This document shows, one piece after another, positions 45,719 to 54,832 of a stretch of 64,000 nt of DNA. The notes beneath the pieces are model-generated. The model searched no databases, had not been told where the DNA came from, and saw only the letters and a list, made by a program, of their open reading frames with translations. Position 1 is the stretch's first letter. Every line of letters begins with the position of its first letter. Both the position numbers and the translations under genes were made by a program. Source of the stretch: Leptospira jelokensis (GTDB lineage: Bacteria > Spirochaetota > Leptospiria > Leptospirales > Leptospiraceae). The stretch lies in contig NZ_RQGH01000007.1 in the NCBI RefSeq assembly GCF_004769635.1, positions 186,001-250,000 of the forward strand, given 5' to 3'.

Positions 45719-47821
45719 ATGGACCACCCGAAAGAACCAAGTTCATTTAAAAAACAATTTACCAGTTTGCTACTAGTCACCTTACATTTGTATTGTGCTC
45801 CTAAAGAAGAAGGGATCGGGAATCTACTTCCTTTACTTCAATCTTCGAATTTTACGCCGGTAGAGTTACCGGTGAGCAATCCTTTTGGAAAATCAAATGT
45901 TTTACCAAGCATATCGCATAATATCGATTATATCGATACTTTTGAAGAAAGAGACCTTGCAGTGACCAATAAATCCTATGGGAATTGGATAGATTCTATT
46001 TGGATAGATGGGTTAGGTCGTGAAGTATCCTTTCGGGGTTTCAATGTATCAGGGAATGTCAAATTAAAAGAACATGGATTTAAGGCATTTCGGAATGCAA
46101 ACGATGCTGAAGAAGCAATCAAAGGACTTACCAAAACAACTGGATCGAATATGATTCGTTATACGATTGCCTGGGAAGGAGTCCATCCAGAAGTTGATAC
46201 CATCGATGAATCCTATTTAAATGAAGTGGTATCACAAATCAAAAAAGCAACGGCAAAACGAATTTATGTTTTGATTGATTACCACCAAGACTTGTTTTCC
46301 AGACACCTCTTTAATCAGAATTCATGGCATACCGGGAATGGAGCCCCACTATGGATCACAAAAAATGGAAATTATCCAAAAGAATATTGTGGCATTGTTT
46401 GTGCTAGTTGGAGCCAAAACAATCTGACAAACGAAGCGATCCGTAGAGCATTCAGAAATTTTTGGAATGATGCACCAGTAAATACTTCCGCTGGAGTACG
46501 TTATATGCAGACGGAATACCTTTGGCAAATTCAAAAGACAATTATATATATAAAAAATCATTTAACAGCAGAGGAATTTTCTTATATCGTAGGGCTTGAT
46601 CCCTTTAATGAACCAGTCGATGGAGGGATGGAAGGTCTTACTCCCAAAAGATGGGATAACGAAAAACTATGGCCCATGTACCAAAAGATCAGAACGATCC
46701 TCAACGAGAATGGTTGGGAGAAAAAATGGGTTTTTGCAGAACCACTCGTCTTTTGGAATACAAACATAGGTTCGGCGATTGCACCTGCCACTGGAGGTGG
46801 ACATCTGAATGCACCTCCAGGAGAAGGATTTGTATTTAATTCACACTTTTATGATGCAGGACGAATGGGAGTTGATTTGACTGGGATCGATAACGCCACC
46901 TATTTTAAATACTTAGATGAAATCCGAACTGAAGCTAGATTCTTAAAAATTCCAATGTTTCTTAGTGAATTTGGAATGTGGTTAAAAGGTAGCGGAGCAA
47001 AAGACACACCAAGAATGATCAATGCCGTTTACCAAGCGATGGAAATTTCAGACAAAACACAAAATTCAAAAACTAGATTTGCCGATTTTTATAACCCAAT
47101 CGTTTCTGGAACCCAATGGCATTGGGATTATTATTATGACCACCATGCCGAATATAAAAATGGAAATCCTTCCAAACTCATCACCACAAAAGATGCATGG
47201 AATGATGAAGATTTCTCCGTTGTTAGTAACTATGGAACAAGATTGAATGTAGATCCAAATGTAATCTCGAGAGCTTACCTACGAAGGTCACAAGGCCGTG
47301 TTATGACAAGCCATTACAATGCAATTGGATTTGATACATGGAATCGAGTTTTTTCATGGGCTGCCATCAAACCTGGAACTAACGAAGCAAAATACTTTGC
47401 TGACAAACGATTTTTATTCGTTGTTTGGAGGGGAAGGCATTCAGATGCTCCTTCCGAATTTTATCTACCCCCTCATTTTGACCCAAATCAGATTTTAGTG
47501 ATCACTGAGAAAAAAATAGTTTCAGGTACGATTCCCAATACACCACAAAACCAAACAAATGAGTTGATGATGAAAAATGATCCGGGTCGAGACATTGGAT
47601 CAGGCAATGTTTTGTACCTTTGGGATGATTTGGACCCAGATGAAAATGAACTTTCTTCATACCACTATATCCTCATCGTGAACAAAGAAAATGTTTCTTA
47701 CCCATCGACCACTTTGTCTGAGTTACAAGTGAAACTAAACCAAAGGGTGGTATCAGAAGGAAAAAGCCCAATTTATATGATTGGGAAAATGACTTATGGA
47801 GGTTACCCGAATGAACAATGA
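45719..47821 (+). CDS. Endoglycoceramidase (GH5), predicted lipoprotein
   Basis: About 700 residues from the ATG at 45719, which follows AGAGGA; the longer frame runs into promoter DNA. A hydrophobic stretch ending LHLYC gives a lipobox. The GH5 (alpha/beta)8 barrel (about 85-430) has the acid/base Glu298 in GLDPFNEPVDGG and the nucleophile Glu417 in FLSEFGMW; LIDYHQDLFSRH and GFVFNSHFYDAG are typical of endoglycosylceramidases (GH5_29). A C-terminal beta domain follows. The enzyme cuts intact oligosaccharide from glycosphingolipid, releasing ceramide, the substrate of the divergent ceramidase. Not an ordinary cellulase: the ceramidase neighbour and the length argue for EGCase. Confidence 0.85.
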   Translation: MDHPKEPSSFKKQFTSLLLVTLHLYCAPKEEGIGNLLPLLQSSNFTPVELPVSNPFGKSNVLPSISHNIDYIDTFEERDLAVTNKSYGNWIDSIWIDGLGREVSFRGFNVSGNVKLKEHGFKAFRNANDAEEAIKGLTKTTGSNMIRYTIAWEGVHPEVDTIDESYLNEVVSQIKKATAKRIYVLIDYHQDLFSRHLFNQNSWHTGNGAPLWITKNGNYPKEYCGIVCASWSQNNLTNEAIRRAFRNFWNDAPVNTSAGVRYMQTEYLWQIQKTIIYIKNHLTAEEFSYIVGLDPFNEPVDGGMEGLTPKRWDNEKLWPMYQKIRTILNENGWEKKWVFAEPLVFWNTNIGSAIAPATGGGHLNAPPGEGFVFNSHFYDAGRMGVDLTGIDNATYFKYLDEIRTEARFLKIPMFLSEFGMWLKGSGAKDTPRMINAVYQAMEISDKTQNSKTRFADFYNPIVSGTQWHWDYYYDHHAEYKNGNPSKLITTKDAWNDEDFSVVSNYGTRLNVDPNVISRAYLRRSQGRVMTSHYNAIGFDTWNRVFSWAAIKPGTNEAKYFADKRFLFVVWRGRHSDAPSEFYLPPHFDPNQILVITEKKIVSGTIPNTPQNQTNELMMKNDPGRDIGSGNVLYLWDDLDPDENELSSYHYILIVNKENVSYPSTTLSELQVKLNQRVVSEGKSPIYMIGKMTYGGYPNEQ

Positions 47822-47880
47822 ATAAACCAGAATCAAAAAAATCTGCTTTATGAAATTGAAAATTTAATAAAAAGATAAAA

Positions 47881-47918
47881 ATGCCACCTTATTCAAGATA
47901 ACTTAGTTTAGGTGGCAT
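47881..47918 (-). terminator. Intrinsic terminator of the NmrA-like gene
   Basis: ATGCCACCT (47881-47889) and AGGTGGCAT (47910-47918) form a perfect 9-bp stem. On the minus strand the stem is followed by TTTTTATCTTTTTATT, so it terminates the NmrA operon; it could also stop the convergent endoglycoceramidase transcript. Confidence 0.78.
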
Positions 47919-47940
47919 GATTATCTTTGGAAAAAATCCT

Positions 47941-48771
47941 CTATTCTTTTGGAATCCTCCAAACTCCCGATTTTGCGGTTTCCTTTACATAATCCTTAAA
48001 ATCTTTTGGTTTTTTTCCTAAAACTTTCTCAAAATCATCAACTACAGATTCATTCCTTCCATCTAATACAGTTTCAAACAAATATCGAATGAGCCAAATG
48101 GTATCTTTGTCCAAAGCATATTCATTCAGCATATTGATATAATCATCCAAAGGAATTTCTTCGAAGGAAATTGTCTCATTTAATTCTTTTGCAATTTGAC
48201 CAAACGCCTCTTGGAAACTGACGAGTGATGGACCAGTTAACTCGTATTTTTTCCCAACATGCACACTGTTTACTAAGGCATCAACTGCAAGATCAGTTAA
48301 GTCTTCCAAATCAACAAAAGGTTCTTTCGATTTCAATTTAGGGAAAATTACTTTTCTTTCTAAGATTGGAGCAAGGAACATCCCTTCACTAAAATTTTGT
48401 GAAAACCAACTAGACCGTAAGATGGTCCACTCCAACCCAGAGTCCTCAACTAACTTTTCGCAAGCGATAGCCTCTGGTTCACCTCTTCCTGAAAGCAAAA
48501 CGATTTTCTTTACATTGTATTTTTTTGAAAGTTCGATGAGTTTCTTTATGTGAAGGATCGAATTTGGATGCGCCAGGTCTGGTTGGTAAGAGATATAAAT
48601 TTGATCGACACCTTTGATTACCTCATCCCATGCTTCTGGTTTTTCCCAATCAAAGGCGGGTTTAGTCTTTCTTGATCCCAATCGAATTGGATAGTTTAAT
48701 TGGGTGAGTTTATTTGCGATTCTTGATCCAGTTTTTCCACTAGATCCTAATATTAATGTGAATGGTTTCAT
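47941..48771 (-). CDS. NmrA-like NAD(P)-binding protein (atypical SDR)
   Basis: 276 residues. N-terminal Rossmann motif LILGSSGKTGSRIANKL; NmrA/azoreductase-like segments IYISYQPDLAHP, IVLLSGRGEPEA and ILRSSWFSQNFSEG. Members act as NAD(P)H-dependent reductases or redox sensors (QOR2-like). It follows the AraC regulator gene after 26 bp on the same strand and is followed by a strong terminator, so it is the last gene of a two-gene operon. ATG at 48771 is preferred to the adjacent GTG. Confidence 0.85.
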   Translation of the reverse strand: MKPFTLILGSSGKTGSRIANKLTQLNYPIRLGSRKTKPAFDWEKPEAWDEVIKGVDQIYISYQPDLAHPNSILHIKKLIELSKKYNVKKIVLLSGRGEPEAIACEKLVEDSGLEWTILRSSWFSQNFSEGMFLAPILERKVIFPKLKSKEPFVDLEDLTDLAVDALVNSVHVGKKYELTGPSLVSFQEAFGQIAKELNETISFEEIPLDDYINMLNEYALDKDTIWLIRYLFETVLDGRNESVVDDFEKVLGKKPKDFKDYVKETAKSGVWRIPKE

Positions 48772-48797
48772 CACATAAAGATAACAAAGGAATAAAA

Positions 48798-49604
48798 TTA
48801 AAAATTGGACAAACCCGACATCGTTTCTTTTTTTTCTCTGAATTGAAATGGTTTTTCTTTGGTAAATGATTTAAATTGCCTGATAAAATGTGATTGGTCA
48901 GAATATCCATTTTCATAAGCAATCTCTGTTAATTTCAAATTTTGATTACCTTTCATTTCTTGTAAACTTGATTGGAAACGAATGATTGTAGCAAATTGTT
49001 TTGGTGTCAATCCTACATATTGTTGGAATTTACGTTGCAAAGTCCTTTCAGACATTCCAATGGAATTTGCAATTGTTTTGATCTCAGAATTCCCATTTGA
49101 TTCCAAAATTGTTTCCATACATGTATGTAACGTGAGGTCTGGGTTAAAATATCTAGCTTTGTCTATCAAAAATCGAAAGATTGCTTCCTTTGCTAACTCA
49201 GTTGATTGTTTTCGAATCGATATCTCAAAATTAGATTCACCTTGCCATTCTGATTTCGGAATTGTCCAACATGAATTCGTAAGCTCTCCTATCGGGATTC
49301 TGAATGTTGCTTCTATGAAACTGGGAAAAAGTTGTATCATAATAAAGAAAAATGGACCTTCTATTTCAATCCGAATAGGTTCTAAGGTTTGCCCATAAAT
49401 AAAAACAGGTTCCATTTCTTTAGAAAGATTTCCAACGATGACTCGAACCGGTGCAAGAGAATGAAAAAACACAAACCCAGGAAAACCATCAGCAAAAAAA
49501 TTGAGTGTTTCCTTATTCTTATGTTTCGATTTATAAATATAAAGGTCTTTTGCCACATACTTTAATTCGTTTGGAATCGGAGCTTTGATTACGTGGACTT
49601 CCAT
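48798..49604 (-). CDS. AraC-family transcriptional regulator
   Basis: About 268 residues. A beta-rich N-terminal sensor domain (about 1-140) is followed by two helix-turn-helix motifs (about 170-260): IKTIANSIGMSERTLQRKFQQYVG and LTEIAYENGYSDQSHFIRQFKSFTK. It is cotranscribed with the NmrA reductase and divergent from a luciferase-like monooxygenase, either of which it may control. The start is unsure: ATG at 49604 or a TTG at 49655; neither has a ribosome binding site. Confidence 0.85.
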   Translation of the reverse strand: MEVHVIKAPIPNELKYVAKDLYIYKSKHKNKETLNFFADGFPGFVFFHSLAPVRVIVGNLSKEMEPVFIYGQTLEPIRIEIEGPFFFIMIQLFPSFIEATFRIPIGELTNSCWTIPKSEWQGESNFEISIRKQSTELAKEAIFRFLIDKARYFNPDLTLHTCMETILESNGNSEIKTIANSIGMSERTLQRKFQQYVGLTPKQFATIIRFQSSLQEMKGNQNLKLTEIAYENGYSDQSHFIRQFKSFTKEKPFQFREKKETMSGLSNF

Positions 49605-49809
49605 ATTTTTTTTTGATAGTTTACCCCATTTAAAAAACAAGTTTTGCTTAGACAAACCGAGGGATCAAATTGATTTCATTTTTCATATTTTTTTTTTGAA
49701 GTAATTGTTTCAATCACATAACAAGCGTAGCAATTTTTGAAGTTAGTTTAGATTTTCAATATTTTCGCCATTTACAGAAATGATCATAAACTGGAATTGT
49801 GTAATTGTC

Positions 49810-50817
49810 GTGGAACTTTCAATTTTAGATTTAGTGTTTATCAACCAAGGTGAGACACCAAGGGATGCGATTCAAAACAGTGTCAAGGTAGCGCAAGCTG
49901 CTGAATCATTGGGTTACAAACGAATCTGGATCGCTGAACATCATAATTTTCCTTCCATCGCAAGTGCAGCTACTTCAGTCGTCATTGGTCATATTGCTGG
50001 TCATACAAAAAAAATTCGCGTAGGAGCAGGTGGGATTATGTTACCCAACCATTCTCCACTGGTCATTGCAGAACAATTCGGTACTTTAGAAAGTTTATAC
50101 CCCAAACGAATTGATTTAGGATTAGGAAGGGCACCAGGAACCGACCAACTCACCTTACGCGCATTACGCAGTGATCCGATGGCCTCACAACATTTCCCAG
50201 AAGATGTCAAAGAACTGCTAAATTACTTATCCTCAGACAAAGAAGATGGAAAAATAAATGCTATCCCAGGGTTTGGAACGAATGTCCCTGTTTGGATATT
50301 AGGATCAAGTTTGTTTGGTGCACAACTTGCCGCCTTACTTGGATTACCCTTTGCTTTTGCTTCGCACTTTGCACCTACGTACCTGAAAGATGCCATTTCG
50401 ATTTACCAAAAACAATTTAGACCCTCTCAATATTTGGAGAAACCGTATGTGATGATGGCGATGAATGTCATTGCAGCAGATACGGATGAAGAAGCAAAAT
50501 TATTATTCACTAGTGTAGAACAATCATTCCTTGGAATCCTACGAAACAAACGAACTCCATTCCCACCACCTGTTTCCAATATGGATTCACTTTGGTCAGA
50601 AACAGAAAAACAAATGGCCCACCAAATGTTATCGATTTCTGCAGTTGGCACAAAAGAAACCATCACTTCAAAAATCATAAATTTAACCAATGGGCTAAAC
50701 ATAAACGAAATAATGGTAGTCTCTTCCATTTTTGAAACCCAAAAAAGAATTCACTCCTTAGAGTTGTTAATGGGTATAAAAGATCAATTCACAACGAAAG
50801 TTTCCATAAGTTCATAA
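49810..50817 (+). CDS. LLM-class flavin-dependent oxidoreductase (luciferase-like)
   Basis: About 336 residues from a GTG at 49810 ([18 protein letters not shown]); homologues usually begin with a short residue run before LSxLDLVP, while the ATG at 49780 adds ten odd residues. Typical bacterial luciferase-like TIM barrel: [39 protein letters not shown] and [13 protein letters not shown]. It uses reduced FMN; the substrate is unknown. Divergent from the AraC gene across 205 bp. Confidence 0.86.
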   Translation: MELSILDLVFINQGETPRDAIQNSVKVAQAAESLGYKRIWIAEHHNFPSIASAATSVVIGHIAGHTKKIRVGAGGIMLPNHSPLVIAEQFGTLESLYPKRIDLGLGRAPGTDQLTLRALRSDPMASQHFPEDVKELLNYLSSDKEDGKINAIPGFGTNVPVWILGSSLFGAQLAALLGLPFAFASHFAPTYLKDAISIYQKQFRPSQYLEKPYVMMAMNVIAADTDEEAKLLFTSVEQSFLGILRNKRTPFPPPVSNMDSLWSETEKQMAHQMLSISAVGTKETITSKIINLTNGLNINEIMVVSSIFETQKRIHSLELLMGIKDQFTTKVSISS

Positions 50818-50903
50818 ACTGTTTTTTTTCTTGTTTTTACTGATCATTTTGATCCAATCATAAACAAATGTTTTAGGTGAATTTTTAGCAAAGAGGAAAA
50901 AAG

Positions 50904-51944
50904 GTGAAAAAACGAAACTCAATGTTCCTTTGGATCTACATCATTTTTTCGATTTTAATTTTATGTACATGCGCAAGAGGATACATTCGTTCTAACTTAA
51001 AAGAAAAATTCCAAAAAAAAATGAAGGAGTTACCTGCTCCTAATTCATCCACTGATTTAATGAGTCCCATCACGATTCCTGGTGATTACGTCTTTTCTTT
51101 AAACCACAAGGATCAGATTCGCTATTATAAAATCCATGTTCCAAAATCTTACACTGGAGATAAGTTAGTCCCTCTTTTATTTGTATTTCATGGTGGTGGT
51201 GGAGATATGGATATCCAATCAAACGAAGAATACTACCACCAGATTTCAAAGTCAGAAGAAATTGGACATGTAGTTGTTTTTCCGAATGGTTATAGTGTAT
51301 ACCAATCAGGCAAGTTAGCAACTTGGAATGCTGGGAATTGTTGTGGCGAAGCAAAAAAAAACAATAGCGATGATATTGGTTTTGTAAAAGCCATTCTCGT
51401 TCACATAAAACAATCATTAAAGATCGATCCAAAAAAAATCTTTTCTACAGGTATGTCAAATGGGGCAATGATGTCTTACCAGCTAGCCTGTTCTATGACT
51501 GACCAATTTTCGGCCATAACTGCAGTTGCGGGAACTGACAACACAGTCGCTTGCCGGCCGACAAAACCAATTTCTATTTTTCATATCCATGCAAAAAACG
51601 ATGATAAAGTTTTGTTTTATGGAGGAGCTGGTTCAAGTTTCACTGACAGGACTCTCATTACTGATTTTGTTTCCGTTCCTAAAACCATATCCAAATGGGT
51701 AGAGTTCAATGGGTGCAATCCAAAACCCAATATAGTCCTCCAAACAGATGAAGTCAAATGTGAAGAATATTCAGAGTGTAAAGACGGTGTCAAAGTAAAA
51801 CTTTGTATTACTGAAGATGGAGGGCATTCTTGGCCCGGAGGAAAAAAACCATCCTTATTGTTAGGCGGTAGACCACCAACAAAAGCTTTAATTGCCAATG
51901 ATGTTATGTGGGATTTTTTCAATCTCAATAAACAATTTCGATAA
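50904..51944 (+). CDS. Esterase of the PHB depolymerase / feruloyl esterase family (LpqC-like)
   Basis: 346 residues, alpha/beta hydrolase. A hydrophobic N terminus (MFLWIYIIFSILILC) with cysteines at its end suggests a lipoprotein or a signal anchor. The domain shows FVFHGGGG (oxyanion hole), the elbow FSTGMSNGAMMSYQLAC with nucleophile Ser, and DGGHSWPGG with the catalytic His. It acts on esters of polyhydroxyalkanoate or plant polymers outside the cytoplasm. GTG start with GAGG upstream. Unlinked to its neighbours by evident pathway. Confidence 0.83.
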   Translation: MKKRNSMFLWIYIIFSILILCTCARGYIRSNLKEKFQKKMKELPAPNSSTDLMSPITIPGDYVFSLNHKDQIRYYKIHVPKSYTGDKLVPLLFVFHGGGGDMDIQSNEEYYHQISKSEEIGHVVVFPNGYSVYQSGKLATWNAGNCCGEAKKNNSDDIGFVKAILVHIKQSLKIDPKKIFSTGMSNGAMMSYQLACSMTDQFSAITAVAGTDNTVACRPTKPISIFHIHAKNDDKVLFYGGAGSSFTDRTLITDFVSVPKTISKWVEFNGCNPKPNIVLQTDEVKCEEYSECKDGVKVKLCITEDGGHSWPGGKKPSLLLGGRPPTKALIANDVMWDFFNLNKQFR

Positions 51945-51976
51945 CTTCAGTTATTTGAACAAAGTCTCGTATTTGT

Positions 51977-52258
51977 CTATAGTTCCCAAGGTAACTCTAA
52001 AAGTCTACGCGTCATTCTATATTCAAATGCCAAAGCTTCCATACACTGAAAACACAGACAGTCATTGTATTGGCTCGCTAAATATTCAGACTCAGACCTT
52101 GTTAATTCTACTTTTGTACATTGGCAAAGTTGGATGGAACCAACTTTACATTCAAAGATTCGCAAACAGTTAGGACAAATTTTCTCCTCGTGTTTCCGAT
52201 TCGAATTTTCATTTTTCTTAAGATTTTTGTTTAGGTTTGAATTTAATTTCTTTTCCAT
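51977..52258 (-). CDS. Cysteine-rich CWC family protein
   Basis: 93 residues. CPNCLRIFECKVGS and LCQC followed by CLCFQCM match the Cysteine-rich_CWC family, small proteins with two CxxC-like knuckles likely binding zinc. The N-terminal 25 residues are Asn/Lys rich. Function not known. Tail-to-tail with the esterase gene. Confidence 0.75.
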   Translation of the reverse strand: MEKKLNSNLNKNLKKNENSNRKHEEKICPNCLRIFECKVGSIQLCQCTKVELTRSESEYLASQYNDCLCFQCMEALAFEYRMTRRLLELPWEL

Positions 52259-52568
52259 GATGTGACTCCTTCCTTGTTTGAATCACATTATGATGAAAGG
52301 TGATCCGGCTAAATGTCCGGGACCCTTTCTATGAAAGAACGAATGATCGTGTACGGGCGAATCATTTGTGGGAAGATCCGACTTTTTCAAACCAAAGTTT
52401 AGGAGTGAAATTTACGGTTGCACCGTCAGTTGAGGAATTGCACCTCATTCCTCCCGGAATGGTATTCAGAAAACTAGATGCCTATCATTTGTCAATTCAG
52501 TGTTTTTAAAATCGATAAGATTTTATTCGAACAGAACTTTTGCTCTCAAATCCTTTCTTTAACTTGCT
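52259..52568. other. Intergenic region, possible remnant of a regulator gene
   Basis: No intact gene. Broken plus-strand frames between 52300 and 52560 include segments such as LHLIPPGMVFRKLDAYHLSIQCF (split over residues near 52440-52505), which faintly resembles the cupin part of AraC regulators. Frames are interrupted by stops, so this could be an eroded gene or chance. No terminator or repeat seen. Confidence 0.3.
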
Positions 52569-53345
52569 TCAGTTTTCAGGGATCAGTTTTTCCTGTGATG
52601 GAGAAAGGGATTCGTTTGGCATTTGGTCCTTTAAGAGGACACCAGATTTTTTCTCGGCCAAAACTTCGTGGATGAGATAGATTGTTTTTTTCACTGCAAG
52701 TGGAATGGGAAGCCCCTTTGGCCTTACATTGGAAATACAATTTCTACTTTCATCGGTATTGCCTATTTTCGGTTTATATGTTAAATAAATTCCTAAGCTG
52801 TCAGAAGCCGAAAGACCTGGTCTTTCGCCGATGATGACAAGACAAATTTTTGCATGTAACTTTTCTGCAATTTCATCACCCAGGGCAACCCTACCCCATT
52901 TTGCAATGACTAATGGAGAAAGAGTCAATTTTGTTTTTTGAATCTCTGAAAACAAAAGTTCTAAATAAGAAATTAAGTTTTCATCGATCGCTTTGGCCGA
53001 CAACCCATCTATACAAACAATGCTTAGATCAAATCCCTCATCTTTTGGTATCAAATCAAGTTCTGATCCATCTAAAAGACGTCGTCCTAAATCAGGCCTC
53101 AATAAATATTCTTGTTTCGAAGTAATTTTACTTTTAACGAAAATGTTTTTGATTCCATATTTTGTTGAAAGTTGATTCATACTTTCATGGATCAATTCCC
53201 AATTCGGTTCAAGCAGAACAGCATCCTTTGCTCTGGCATGGTCCAATCGAAACTTTAACATTTCTTTGGTGGAAATTGAACCTCCAGACCGATTCAAACC
53301 AATCCTTGCTTGTGTGAATTGTTTCCATTTTTCCAAACTTGGCAT
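52569..53345 (-). CDS. eutC: Ethanolamine ammonia-lyase small subunit
   Basis: 258 residues. The order and motifs fit EutC: an N-terminal helical arm with ARIGLNRSGGS, then the B12-binding Rossmann-like domain with LVIIGERPGLSASDSLGIYLTY (split near residues 165-190) and the closing SNVRPKGLPIP. Together with EutB it converts ethanolamine to acetaldehyde and ammonia using adenosylcobalamin. The last 20 residues are Ser/Pro/Glu rich and variable. It lies 5 bp after eutB. No shell protein or EutR homologue is present nearby. Confidence 0.92.
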   Translation of the reverse strand: MPSLEKWKQFTQARIGLNRSGGSISTKEMLKFRLDHARAKDAVLLEPNWELIHESMNQLSTKYGIKNIFVKSKITSKQEYLLRPDLGRRLLDGSELDLIPKDEGFDLSIVCIDGLSAKAIDENLISYLELLFSEIQKTKLTLSPLVIAKWGRVALGDEIAEKLHAKICLVIIGERPGLSASDSLGIYLTYKPKIGNTDESRNCISNVRPKGLPIPLAVKKTIYLIHEVLAEKKSGVLLKDQMPNESLSPSQEKLIPEN

Positions 53346-53350
53346 AATCT

Positions 53351-54736
53351 TTAAATCCTCATTCCATCTTCAAACAAAGATACCATTTGATTTTCAATTG
53401 GTAAAAATTTTTTACCTTTTGAAAATATTCCGAAGTCAAGTAACCATTGTTCAAACTCGGGTGTTGGTCTTAAACCCAAAACTTGCCGTAGATATAATGC
53501 ATCATGAAACGAAGTACTTTGGTATGACAACATCACATCATCGGCTCCTGGAATTCCCATAATAAAATTGCATCCTGCTACACCAAGCAACGTGAGTAAG
53601 GTGTCCATATCATCTTGGTCTGCATCCGCATGATTTGTGTAACAAATATCAACTCCCATAGGTAATCCCATTAACTTACCGCAAAAATGGTCTTCTAGTC
53701 CAGCACGAATGATTTGTTTTCCATTGTATAAATATTCGGGTCCTATGAACCCAACCACTGTATTCACAAGCAAAGGAGAAAATTTTCGGGCGACTGCATA
53801 CGCTCGTACCTCCAATGTTTGTTGGTCAACGCCATGATGAGCACCTGCAGACAAAGCACTGCCTTGTCCAGTTTCGAAGTACATTACATTTTGACCGATA
53901 CTTCCTCTTTTTAAAGATAACGCCATATCTTGCGCTTCAGAGAGCAAATTTAAATTAATTCCAAAACTTTTATTTAATGCTTCCGTACCTCCAATGGATT
54001 GAAACACCAAATCCAAAGGTGCACCTTTTTTCATAACATCCATTGAAGTAGTAACATGTGTTAATATGCATGATTGTGTTGGTATTTTATAAGTTTGGAT
54101 GATTTGATCCAACATTTCCAAAAGGGAGACACACGTAGGAACATGATCTGTAGCAGGGTTGATTCCGATCACGGCATCACCACTCCCAAGAAGTAATCCA
54201 TCCAAGATACTTGCAGCAATCCCTTTTGGATCATCCATTGGATGGTTCGGCTGTAATCGCGCTGACAGTCGTCCAGGTAAACCTATAGTATTTCTAAATT
54301 TTGATACAACACGGATTTTTTGACTCACCAGAATTAAATCTTGGTTGGACATGATTTTGGAAACAGCAGCCACCATTTCAGGTGTGAGTGCCGTATGGAT
54401 GGACTCTAAGAGGATTCCATCCGTTTGTTCAGATAATAAAAAATCTCGAAAGCCACCAACAGTTAAATGTGAAATGGATTTAAATTTTTCTTTGTCATGA
54501 GAGTCTAATATGAGTTTTGTCACCTCATCTATGTTTGCCGGTATTAGCTCGGTATTTAAAAATTCGGCAAGGTAAGTATCAGCAAGTACCATTTGGGCAG
54601 CAATACGTTCTTCTTGGCTTCTTGCAGCAATTCCTGCCAACATATCACCGGATCGCAGAGGTGTTGCTTTCGCCAATACATCCCTTAGGTCTTTGAACTG
54701 ATAAGTACTTTTGCCGAGTATGATCTGAAAACTCAT
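53351..54736 (-). CDS. eutB: Ethanolamine ammonia-lyase large subunit
   Basis: 461 residues, close to the 453 of E. coli EutB. A TIM barrel with LLLGSGDAVIGINPATDH, TTSMDVMKKGAPLDLVFQSIGG and YFETGQGSALSAGAHHGVDQ (split around residues 285-305), all conserved in EutB; the Glu in YFETG contacts the substrate amine. It works in the cytosol with EutC and adenosylcobalamin. No riboswitch-like B12 box was seen upstream. It provides nitrogen and a C2 unit, perhaps from phosphatidylethanolamine. Confidence 0.93.
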   Translation of the reverse strand: MSFQIILGKSTYQFKDLRDVLAKATPLRSGDMLAGIAARSQEERIAAQMVLADTYLAEFLNTELIPANIDEVTKLILDSHDKEKFKSISHLTVGGFRDFLLSEQTDGILLESIHTALTPEMVAAVSKIMSNQDLILVSQKIRVVSKFRNTIGLPGRLSARLQPNHPMDDPKGIAASILDGLLLGSGDAVIGINPATDHVPTCVSLLEMLDQIIQTYKIPTQSCILTHVTTSMDVMKKGAPLDLVFQSIGGTEALNKSFGINLNLLSEAQDMALSLKRGSIGQNVMYFETGQGSALSAGAHHGVDQQTLEVRAYAVARKFSPLLVNTVVGFIGPEYLYNGKQIIRAGLEDHFCGKLMGLPMGVDICYTNHADADQDDMDTLLTLLGVAGCNFIMGIPGADDVMLSYQSTSFHDALYLRQVLGLRPTPEFEQWLLDFGIFSKGKKFLPIENQMVSLFEDGMRI

Positions 54737-54832
54737 AGAGGCACTATAACTTAATTTTTTTCATTCGAATACTACTTTTCCTCATAATATTGGCAAGGCA
54801 GTTAGGGAAATTTTTGTCTAAAAAATAAACAA

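Noticed and set aside
54737..54832. Adenosylcobalamin riboswitch before eutB
   Set aside because: The gap to the photolyase gene is only 96 bp, AT-rich and without a B12-box-like or structured segment.
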